This document shows positions 4,940 through 11,263 of a stretch of DNA of 13,172 bases, piece after piece (position 1 is the first letter of the stretch; the number at the start of each line of letters is the position of its first letter). The stretch is from Microgenomates group bacterium (GTDB lineage Bacteria > Patescibacteriota > Microgenomatia > UBA1400 > PJMF01): the NCBI GenBank assembly GCA_009776965.1, contig WRMU01000020.1, positions 1-13,172 on the forward strand, in the 5' to 3' direction. Both the position numbers and the translations under genes were made by a program. Below the pieces are notes generated by a model. The model did not search any database, had not been told where the DNA came from, and saw only the letters and a program-made list of their open reading frames with translations.

Positions 4940-7542
4940 ATCTAGTCTGGAATGCCAAGCTCACTGACTATCATGCCCTGCGTTTTTGGCAGACAAAAAA
5001 ACAGCAGAAAAAAATTAGGATGATTTCGTTGGGGGCGGCGGTGGTGGGAATGGGGGCTTTGGTGTTATGGCAACTGATTGATGCGGGAGGACAAAGGTCA
5101 TTTTGGCTGGTGGTTTTTGCTTTGTCGCTGTGGTTTGATATGTATTTGGTGGCGGAAAAAATAACTCAGGGGTTGGGAGTTGATAAAATTAAACCGATGA
5201 TGAAAAAGTTGCGTCGCAATAGGGAGGAAAAAATTGATGTGGCAGCGACGATGAGTGATGATATGTGGGAGGCATTTTATAGGGCTGATGCGCAGAAGGG
5301 GGCGGCGAGCCAAATTAGCTCATTAGGATTGTTTGCACAGCTAGTTAAAACTGATAAGTTCGCTAGAGCAGCAGAAAAAATGGGGATTGATTTAGCCCAA
5401 TTTAGCGAAATACTGGAAAGACAGATCGGTGAGGGGATGGCGGGGGCGGGAGAAGTGACGGATGGAAATAAAGATAGCAAATTGACAGATGAACTATGGG
5501 AGGTGATGCAGACAGCTTTTGACTTGGCGCTGCAGAGAGGGATTAGAGAAGTGGACGTGGAGACGACAACTCGAGTTATTTATACTAACTCGCAACTGCT
5601 GCATGAGATTTTTATGGATATGGGAGTGGATAAGGCAGAGTTTAATGGGTGTCTGGATTGGCTGCAAGTGGAGAAAATATTAAAAGGGCGGATGGATGAT
5701 TATAAAAAACAAGCGCGCTTTAAGGCGGTGGGCGATATGAATGCATCATATACGGCGAGTGCCACGCCGGTATTAAATGATTTCTCGGAGGATTTAACAG
5801 TTCGAGCCAAGCGGAGAGAATTGATGCTGTGTATGGGGAGAGATAGGGAGATGAAAAATATCACGGATGCTTTTGAGAGCGGGCAACAGGGAGTGATTTT
5901 GGTGGGGCCGACACAAGTGGGAAAGAGGACGATAGTGGAGGGTATTGCTCAGCATATGGTGGAGGAGCGTGTTCCAGCTCAAATGCATGATAAGAGGTTA
6001 GTTACTTTGAACTTGGAGACGATTATAGGAGGAGCAGATCAGGCGCTAGCGCAAAAAAGACTAATCCATATTTTAGATGAAGTGCGGCGGGCAGGAAACA
6101 TTATTTTGTTTGTGGAAAATATTGAGGCGATTTTGAGCGCAGATACTACAGCGGCGAATGCGGACGGTCAGGCGGGAGTGGATGTGGGGAAGATTTTGAC
6201 GCAAGCGCTGGTGGATAGGAAGATTATGTTGATTGCTACTTGTCGGGATAAGATTTATGAACAATACGTGGAAAAACAGGCCTTGGGACAGAAGTTGCGA
6301 CTAGTGAGAGTGGAGGAACCAGAGGTGATGGAGACGATCGAGATTTTGATGACCAAGACTAGTAATCTGGAGAGCAAAAATGCAATTAGAATTACTTATG
6401 ATGCTTTATTGACGGCTGTGGAGATGAGTAAGCGTTATTTGACGGAAAAGAGATTGCCGCAGAAAGCGATCGAGGTGCTGGAGCTGGCAGCATTGAAGGC
6501 GGGGCAAAAAAATGCAGGAGATAAGAGCAAGATGAGTATTTGCTCAGAAACGGAGGTGATGGCAGTGATGAGCGATATTACTAATATTCCGATGGATAAG
6601 GTGAGCGAGGACGAGAGTAAAAAATTGTTGGGGCTAGAAGATGAGCTGCATAAATATGTGATTGGGCAACATGAGGCGGTGGTGGCGGTGGCGCAGGCAT
6701 TGCGGCGAGCACGTACTGATTTGCAGCAAAATAGGGATCAGCCGCTGGCGAGTTTTTTGTTTTTGGGGCCGACAGGGGTGGGTAAAACAGAGCTGAGTAA
6801 GACGGTGGCGAAGGTTTATTTTGGGGAAAGTGACAATATGATTAGGCTAGATATGAGCGAATATCAACTGCCAACGGATGTGGTGAAGATGATTGGTTCG
6901 CCAGATGGGAGCAGTTTGGGATACTTAACAGAGGCAGTGCGCAAAACACCATATAGTTTGATTTTGTTTGATGAAATTGAAAAAGCTCATCCAGACATTT
7001 TGAATCTGTTTTTGCAGATGTTGGATGATGGGAGGATGACGAATGGACTGGGAGTGACGGTGGACTTCGCGAATACGATTATTGTGGCGACTTCGAATGT
7101 GGGAGCTAATTACATTCAGGAGGCAGTTAGGGGAGGGAGGGCGTATCAGGAAATTAAGGAGGAGCTATTAAATAAATTGTTGTTTGAGAAGTTTAGGCCG
7201 GAGTTTATTAATCGTTTTGATGAGGTGATTGTGTTTAAGCCACTGAGCGCAGAAGAAATTACGAAGATTGTGGAGTTGGTGATTGCTAAAGTGGCGGATA
7301 ATTTAATGGAGAAGGGGTTGCGGCTGGAGGTAAGTGGGGAGACGATGGGAGCAATTGCGAGGGCGAGTTATGATCCTCAATATGGGGCGAGACCGGTGCG
7401 GCGATTTATTAAAGATAATTTGGAGAGTCAAGTGGCAACATTAATTTTGGAGAATAAGGTGGAAAGGAGAGATACGGTGGTGGTAAGCGAGATGGGAGAA
7501 GGAAAATTGGGAGTGGAGGTACGAAAGGCGGTGGAGTTATAA
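4936..7542 (+). CDS. Membrane-anchored ClpC-like double AAA+ ATPase
   Basis: This 868-residue Hsp100/Clp-type unfoldase has an unusual build. Residues 29-73 form two membrane segments, and two degenerate Clp N-type repeats follow (about 106-165 and 183-245). D1 is degraded: its Walker A is GPTQVGKR (324-331, Arg replacing Thr/Ser), its Walker B ends VEN (394-395, not DE), and the ERRF arginine-finger motif and KYRG pore loop are absent. D2 looks catalytically intact: Walker A GPTGVGKT (611-618), Walker B ILFDE (676-680), TSNVG, arginine finger RPEFINRF (R760) and sensor 2 GARPVRR (R819). The D2 pore loop, normally GYVG, reads PDGSSLGY (656-663). No LGF-type ClpP-docking loop is apparent, and no clpP is in the window. 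I chose 4936 over the earlier ATG at 4843 because GAGG lies eight bases upstream and ATGA couples it to the preceding gene. Confidence 0.88.
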   Translation: MNLVWNAKLTDYHALRFWQTKKQQKKIRMISLGAAVVGMGALVLWQLIDAGGQRSFWLVVFALSLWFDMYLVAEKITQGLGVDKIKPMMKKLRRNREEKIDVAATMSDDMWEAFYRADAQKGAASQISSLGLFAQLVKTDKFARAAEKMGIDLAQFSEILERQIGEGMAGAGEVTDGNKDSKLTDELWEVMQTAFDLALQRGIREVDVETTTRVIYTNSQLLHEIFMDMGVDKAEFNGCLDWLQVEKILKGRMDDYKKQARFKAVGDMNASYTASATPVLNDFSEDLTVRAKRRELMLCMGRDREMKNITDAFESGQQGVILVGPTQVGKRTIVEGIAQHMVEERVPAQMHDKRLVTLNLETIIGGADQALAQKRLIHILDEVRRAGNIILFVENIEAILSADTTAANADGQAGVDVGKILTQALVDRKIMLIATCRDKIYEQYVEKQALGQKLRLVRVEEPEVMETIEILMTKTSNLESKNAIRITYDALLTAVEMSKRYLTEKRLPQKAIEVLELAALKAGQKNAGDKSKMSICSETEVMAVMSDITNIPMDKVSEDESKKLLGLEDELHKYVIGQHEAVVAVAQALRRARTDLQQNRDQPLASFLFLGPTGVGKTELSKTVAKVYFGESDNMIRLDMSEYQLPTDVVKMIGSPDGSSLGYLTEAVRKTPYSLILFDEIEKAHPDILNLFLQMLDDGRMTNGLGVTVDFANTIIVATSNVGANYIQEAVRGGRAYQEIKEELLNKLLFEKFRPEFINRFDEVIVFKPLSAEEITKIVELVIAKVADNLMEKGLRLEVSGETMGAIARASYDPQYGARPVRRFIKDNLESQVATLILENKVERRDTVVVSEMGEGKLGVEVRKAVEL

Positions 7543-7548
7543 AATATG

Positions 7549-7554
7549 TATAAT
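7549..7554 (+). promoter_or_regulatory. -10 box before the zinc peptidase
   Basis: TATAAT lies seven bases after the end of the Clp-type gene and ten bases before the ATG at 7565. No -35 is evident. It gives the peptidase a possible promoter of its own with a leader of only a few bases. Confidence 0.5.
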
Positions 7555-7564
7555 AAGAGTTAAT

Positions 7565-8245
7565 ATGCCATTCGATCCCACATATATTTATTTAGTATTG
7601 CCGGCTTTGTTGTTTGCGATGTGGGCGCAGTATATGGTGACAAGTAGTTTTAAGGCATACTCGAAAAAGCGGACGACAAATGGAATGACTGGAGCACAGG
7701 CGGCGGAGGCGGTGTTGCGAGAGTTAAAAGTGTCTGGAGTGAAAATTGAGAGAACGGGAGGGAACTTGACTGATCATTTTGATCCAAAAACTAAAACTAT
7801 CCGGCTGTCGGAGAGTGTTTATAATTCGCCTTCAATTGCGGCGGTGGGGGTGGCGGCACATGAAGCAGGACATGCGGCACAATATGCAGCTAAGTATGGA
7901 CCGATGAAAGTGCGCGCGGCGATTATTCCGGTGACAAATCTGGGTTCGAGCTTGGCTGTTCCTTTGGTATTATTAGGAACGGCATTAGGGGTGGCGGGAT
8001 TGATTGATTTGGGAATATTGATGTTTGGGGTGGTGGTGGTATTTCAAGTGATAACCCTACCGGTGGAGTTTAATGCCTCTAGGAGAGCGATGGCTGTTCT
8101 AGATGAGTCAAAATTATTGGCCAAAGATGAATTGGGGGGAGCGGGCAGGGTGTTGAATGCAGCAGCGCTGACTTATGTGGGGGCGCTGGTGGTGTCGCTG
8201 ACACAGCTGGTGCGACTGGCAGGAATGAGAAAGAGGAGAAGATAA
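7565..8245 (+). CDS. YugP-type membrane zinc metallopeptidase
   Basis: The 226 residues match the neutral zinc peptidase family of B. subtilis YugP (Zn_peptidase_2). An N-terminal membrane segment (about residues 5-22) leads to a domain with DHFDPKTKTIRLSESVYNSPS and the zinc site AAHEAGHAAQYA, where H99 and H103 bind zinc and E100 is the catalytic base. Two or three hydrophobic segments follow, then LPVEFNASRRAMAVL, in which E168 is the probable third ligand. A last hydrophobic segment ends in the basic tail MRKRRR. Substrates of this family are poorly known. The gene follows the membrane-anchored Clp-type ATPase by 22 bases, so both may serve membrane protein quality control (inference). 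No terminator separates it from the next gene. Confidence 0.88.
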   Translation: MPFDPTYIYLVLPALLFAMWAQYMVTSSFKAYSKKRTTNGMTGAQAAEAVLRELKVSGVKIERTGGNLTDHFDPKTKTIRLSESVYNSPSIAAVGVAAHEAGHAAQYAAKYGPMKVRAAIIPVTNLGSSLAVPLVLLGTALGVAGLIDLGILMFGVVVVFQVITLPVEFNASRRAMAVLDESKLLAKDELGGAGRVLNAAALTYVGALVVSLTQLVRLAGMRKRRR

Positions 8246-8274
8246 AAATACTTCCATTGACTAAATATTTAAGT

Positions 8275-8280
8275 TATAAT
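8275..8280 (+). promoter_or_regulatory. -10 box before the CorA-shaped protein gene
   Basis: TATAAT lies eight bases before the ATG at 8289. A TTGACT at 8257-8262 resembles a -35 but is only 12 bases away, too close for standard geometry. The arrangement predicts a leaderless or nearly leaderless mRNA. Confidence 0.55.
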
Positions 8281-8288
8281 GGACTTTA

Positions 8289-9485
8289 ATGTTAGTGGAA
8301 AGAGTGATTATTGGCGGTTGGTTTCAGCGAACGACGCTACATCTTTCGGAGATTTTTGATTTTCTGCGCTATGGCACTTCTCAGCTCAAACTTGATGCGG
8401 GGAAGCTAAAAAAGTTTCAGGAAGATTTACGCTTAACGGGAGTGGAGTACAAGATCTATGGCATGGAGTTTTTGCGAGTGACTACAGCAGAAAAGATAAA
8501 TATTGATGTGTATGAGGATGGTTTGATTATTCTTTATACTAGCGAAGCGATGGAGATTGATCGCAATACTTTAGGGGAAAATCTTAAGTTTTTAACGGAG
8601 TTTTATGAACAAAGGTTTTCTCCGGCTTTAACTTATCTGTTTAGCACTGGAGCACCGGTGCCCAAAGAATTGGCGAATATTAAGACTGTTTATCCCTACT
8701 TTTTTGTCTTTGATAATGCTCCCAAGCAGGAGGTTTTAGATCTGCTGAGCTCGATTGAGCAGGAGAAGTATCTTGAGGAAGACAATGAAAACTACGATCT
8801 TTTTAGAGGAGATAGATTTTATCTGATTAATAGACAGAAAATCTCCTTGGAAACTACTAGGAGTTTTATTGAAGAACAGATATTTTTGCGAGAGTTTAAG
8901 GCGCAACTACATCGCTATCTCAATATTCATCGGATTATTTGGGAGAAGATTGACATGATTAGAGAGAAAAAAGTAATCAAGGGGAAAGACATCGCTCAAG
9001 TCCGCCATCAGATTGAGGGCTATGCAAAAACTATTAATCTTATTGGGGCGCGAATGAACCAAATGGGATCTTATTTAGCGACTAGAGAAAAGTCGGTGAT
9101 GGAAGATCCGGACCTAGCTCTTTTTATGGACGTGGTGGATTATCGCTTTGAAGCTTTGGCTAATACCCTCAGCTATACTAAGGACCTATGGAGAATGACG
9201 GAAAATCATGTGAGTTCTTCGCTGCATTTATTGGATAATTTACAGCAAGAAATGACGAGCAAGTCGATTGAAAACTTGACAGTGATTACGGTAATTGGGG
9301 TGGGTACGAGTGTGATGTGGTTTTTGGGTCTGGCAGAGTCGATGCCGCAACTCAATTTATTTAGTATTCTGTTTTTGGTGGGGCTGGTGGTGTTGGGATA
9401 CGTGAGTAGCTGGCTAGTGAAATGGCATGCTAACAGGACTTCTTATGAGTATAATGACGCGGATTATGATAAGGATATTAAGTGA
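8289..9485 (+). CDS. Unknown membrane protein with CorA-like architecture
   Basis: The 398 residues have a mixed alpha/beta cytosolic N-terminal domain (about 1-175), a long helical, charged coiled-coil region (about 180-325) and two closely spaced membrane helices near the C-terminus (about 330-348, VITVIGVGTSVMWFLGL, and 356-376, LFSILFLVGLVVLGYVSSWL), then a short acidic tail. This is the layout of CorA/Mrs2 magnesium channels and of RMD1-type proteins, but the GMN selectivity motif that ends CorA helix 1 is absent (FLGLAESMP here). It may be a non-transporting relative or a structural membrane protein; I cannot assign a substrate. It has its own -10 box and a strong terminator, so it can form a single-gene unit. 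Base use is less G-rich than in the Clp-type gene. Confidence 0.8.
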   Translation: MLVERVIIGGWFQRTTLHLSEIFDFLRYGTSQLKLDAGKLKKFQEDLRLTGVEYKIYGMEFLRVTTAEKINIDVYEDGLIILYTSEAMEIDRNTLGENLKFLTEFYEQRFSPALTYLFSTGAPVPKELANIKTVYPYFFVFDNAPKQEVLDLLSSIEQEKYLEEDNENYDLFRGDRFYLINRQKISLETTRSFIEEQIFLREFKAQLHRYLNIHRIIWEKIDMIREKKVIKGKDIAQVRHQIEGYAKTINLIGARMNQMGSYLATREKSVMEDPDLALFMDVVDYRFEALANTLSYTKDLWRMTENHVSSSLHLLDNLQQEMTSKSIENLTVITVIGVGTSVMWFLGLAESMPQLNLFSILFLVGLVVLGYVSSWLVKWHANRTSYEYNDADYDKDIK

Positions 9486-9494
9486 TGGGGGAGT

Positions 9495-9523
9495 AAAAAA
9501 GACTGATATATCAGTCTTTTTTT
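9495..9523. terminator. Bidirectional intrinsic terminator
   Basis: AAAAAAGACTGA, TATA and TCAGTC plus seven T form a perfect palindrome with a GACTGA/TCAGTC stem flanked by A6 and T7. It can end the rightward CorA-shaped gene and, on the minus strand, transcripts running out of tRNA-Tyr. It lies ten bases after the CDS stop and one base before the tRNA 3' end. Confidence 0.9.
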
Positions 9524-9524
9524 G

Positions 9525-9607
9525 TGCCAGCTCTAGGATTCGAACCTAGGTAGCCTTACGGCAGCAGATTTACAGTCTGCCCTCGTTGACCGCTTGAGTA
9601 AACTGGC
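9525..9607 (-). tRNA. tRNA-Tyr (GTA)
   Basis: A class II tRNA on the minus strand: acceptor GCCAGTT/AGCTGGC, D arm CTC...GAG, anticodon arm GCAGA-CTGTAAA-TCTGC (anticodon GTA), long variable arm with GCC-GTAA-GGC stem, T arm CTAGG-TTCGAAT-CCTAG, discriminator A. The length is 83 bases and CCA is not encoded. Confidence 0.96.
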
Positions 9608-9624
9608 ATGGGGTCAAGGTAAAT

Positions 9625-9633
9625 ATTATAGCA
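9625..9633 (-). promoter_or_regulatory. Extended -10 promoter of tRNA-Tyr
   Basis: On the minus strand TGCTATAAT is an extended -10 box, with 17 bases between it and the tRNA 5' end. No -35 is evident; the position where it would lie is the edge of the 88-bp repeat. Confidence 0.65.
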
Positions 9634-9648
9634 TAAAAATTGCTGCTG

Positions 9649-9736
9649 GCGGGTCTTGTCTTCGCTCCTCCCCCAAAAAAATTATTCGCTGTCGCTACTA
9701 ATTCTTTTTGGGGGTCCCCCTCCGCTCGCCACCCGC
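9649..9736. repeat. 88-bp structured direct repeat, copy A (overlaps glyS 3' end)
   Basis: It is 84/88 identical by eye to copy B at 11142-11229, in the same orientation. The outer inverted repeat is GCGGGT (9649-9654) with ACCCGC (9731-9736), extended by one G:C pair here. The inner hairpin is CCCCCAAAAA (9670-9679) with TTTTTGGGGG (9705-9714), continuing past one bulged C through AATTA (9680-9684) with TAATT (9699-9703), around a 14-base loop. The two flanking arms are pyrimidine-rich. A nested GGGGGTCCCCC (9710-9720) offers a competing pairing. The glyS stop and last 12 codons lie inside it. No T run follows on either strand, so it is not a standard terminator. Confidence 0.88.
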
Positions 9737-11119
9737 CATATACTCCAGAAGTCGACTAATAGCAACACGTTCCTGCTTCATGGAGTCGCGGCTGCGGACG
9801 GTGACAGTCTCATCCTTGAGTCCATCAAAATCGACAGTGATGCAGTAAGGGGTGCCTATTTCGTCTTGGCGGCGGTAGCGCTTGCCGATATTGCCGTGGT
9901 CGTCGTATTCGATCATCATTTCCTTGCGCAGCATGGCGGCGATTTGTTTGGCCTTGTCCACCAATTCGGGCTTGTTGCGCAAAAGGGGGAAGACCGCGGC
10001 CTTGATAGGAGCGAGTCTTTTATCGAGTTTGAGCACTGTACGCTCTGAGCCGTCTTCGAGTTTTTCGGTGGTAAAAGCATTGTCGAGGAACATGAGCATG
10101 AGGCGGTTGAGACCGACTGAGGTTTCCATGATATGAGGAAGGAACTTCTGGCCAGTGGCTTGATCGAAATAGCGCAAATCAGCACCAGAAAACTTGCTGT
10201 GTTGAGTTAAGTCGTGGTCGCCGCGAGCGTGGATGCCCTCAACTTCCTTAAAATTGCCGAGAACAGAGAAGTTATATTCAATGTCATAGGCGGCGCTAGC
10301 ATAAAAAACTAATTTGGCGTGTTTATACCAGCGCAGTTTCGTTTTGGAAATGCCATATTCGAGATACCAAGCGAAGCGATCCTTTTTCCACTGTTCATAT
10401 TTTTCCTTCATTTGTTCGCTCTTGAGGAAATATTGCATTTCCATTTGCTCGAACTCTCTGGTGCGGAAGATAAACTGACGGGCGATAATTTCGTTGCGGA
10501 AAGCCTTGCCGACTTGGGCAATGCCGAAGGGCAGGGAAGGATGAAGGCTGTCAACAACATTTTTATACTCAAGATAGATGCCGCCGCAAGTTTCGGGACG
10601 CAAATAAACGACATTTTCTTCTTTGAGGTCGTCGGTGGGCGAACCAATATTGCTTTTAACCATCAAGCTAAAGCGTTTAGCGCTAGTGAGGTCGCGGGAG
10701 CCGCAATTGGGGCAGGTTAATTTTTTGTCATGGCGGAGCGCGTCGAGCTGGGCGTTGAGATAGTCGAGGGGGGCTTTGTCGGTTTGGTCGTCGGTGTAGC
10801 CGTAGTTCTCGAGGAGATGGTCGGCGCGAAATCTGCTTTTGCATTGACGACAATCGACCTGAGGATCGTCGAAGCCATCGACATGACCGGAAGCGATCCA
10901 AGTTTTGGGATGCATGAAGATGGCGCTATCGAGGCCAAAAACATCGTCGCGCTCTTGTACCATCGCCTTCCACCAAGCCGCCTCGATATTTTTTTTGAGG
11001 AGAATGCCGTAGTGGCCGTAGTCATAAATGGCGCTTAAACCGCCGTAGATTTCGCTGGAGGGATAAATGAAGCCGCGGCTTTTAGCGAATGAAATAAGAG
11101 GGTGGGGTTTGTCTGACAT
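9698..11119 (-). CDS. glyS: Glycyl-tRNA synthetase, alpha2 (single-chain) type
   Basis: This class II enzyme charges tRNA-Gly with glycine. The 473 residues show the alpha2 form rather than the separate alpha and beta chains of E. coli. Motifs include a Cys4 zinc-knuckle-like pair (C90/C93 and C136/C139), RPET at 174-177, motif 2 FRNEIIARQFIFRTREFEQMEM (from residue 207), GDHDLTQHSKFSGADLRYFD typical of GlyRS, motif 3 region PHIMETSVGLNRL, and a C-terminal anticodon-binding domain ending VAISRLLEYM. Two sites depart from the usual sequence: RPETAQG is RPETCGG and the EPS of motif 3 is ETS. Residues 462-473 (AGGERRGTPKKN) and the TAG stop are encoded by repeat copy A. Translation starts at the ATG at 11119, seven bases after an extended -10. 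The gene is divergent from pgi across repeat copy B. Confidence 0.95.
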   Translation of the reverse strand: MSDKPHPLISFAKSRGFIYPSSEIYGGLSAIYDYGHYGILLKKNIEAAWWKAMVQERDDVFGLDSAIFMHPKTWIASGHVDGFDDPQVDCRQCKSRFRADHLLENYGYTDDQTDKAPLDYLNAQLDALRHDKKLTCPNCGSRDLTSAKRFSLMVKSNIGSPTDDLKEENVVYLRPETCGGIYLEYKNVVDSLHPSLPFGIAQVGKAFRNEIIARQFIFRTREFEQMEMQYFLKSEQMKEKYEQWKKDRFAWYLEYGISKTKLRWYKHAKLVFYASAAYDIEYNFSVLGNFKEVEGIHARGDHDLTQHSKFSGADLRYFDQATGQKFLPHIMETSVGLNRLMLMFLDNAFTTEKLEDGSERTVLKLDKRLAPIKAAVFPLLRNKPELVDKAKQIAAMLRKEMMIEYDDHGNIGKRYRRQDEIGTPYCITVDFDGLKDETVTVRSRDSMKQERVAISRLLEYMAGGERRGTPKKN

Positions 11120-11126
11120 AAAATGT

Positions 11127-11135
11127 ATTTTACCA
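11127..11135 (-). promoter_or_regulatory. Extended -10 promoter of glyS
   Basis: On the minus strand TGGTAAAAT is an extended -10 box with seven bases between it and the ATG at 11119, predicting a leaderless mRNA. ACGACA (11155-11150), four of six bases of a -35, lies 17 bases upstream inside repeat copy B. Confidence 0.6.
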
Positions 11136-11141
11136 TAAGTC

Positions 11142-11229
11142 GCGGGTCCTGTCGTCGCTCCTCCCCCAAAAAAATTATTCGCTCTCGCTGCTAATTCTTT
11201 TTGGGGGTCCCCCTCCGCTCGCCACCCGC
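11142..11229. repeat. 88-bp structured direct repeat, copy B (between glyS and pgi)
   Basis: Second copy of the element at 9649-9736, same length and orientation, with four substitutions. Two fall in the hairpin loop and two in the unpaired left arm; both stems (GCGGGT/ACCCGC and the C5A5/T5G5 hairpin) are unchanged. It fills most of the divergent intergenic space, placed between the glyS -10 box and the pgi -10 box. No transposase or target-site duplication is seen. Confidence 0.88.
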
Positions 11230-11248
11230 TATACGTATTTGAGAATGA

Positions 11249-11257
11249 TGTTATAAT
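11249..11257 (+). promoter_or_regulatory. Extended -10 promoter of pgi
   Basis: TGTTATAAT is an extended -10 box with six bases before the ATG at 11264, predicting transcription from the start codon itself. No -35 is seen; that position abuts the end of repeat copy B. Confidence 0.65.
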
Positions 11258-11263
11258 CCGATT

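Noticed and set aside
9649..9736. The 88-bp repeat as a rho-independent terminator for glyS
   Set aside because: On neither strand is the hairpin followed by a T run; G- or C-rich sequence follows instead, and the identical copy lies upstream of the gene.
9656..11038. Open frames antisense to glyS
   Set aside because: glyS is unambiguous by its motifs; the opposite frames have no recognisable domain or promoter.
9649..11229. A composite transposon carrying glyS between the two repeats
   Set aside because: The repeats are short, there is no transposase frame, no target-site duplication is seen, and the gene between them is a core gene.
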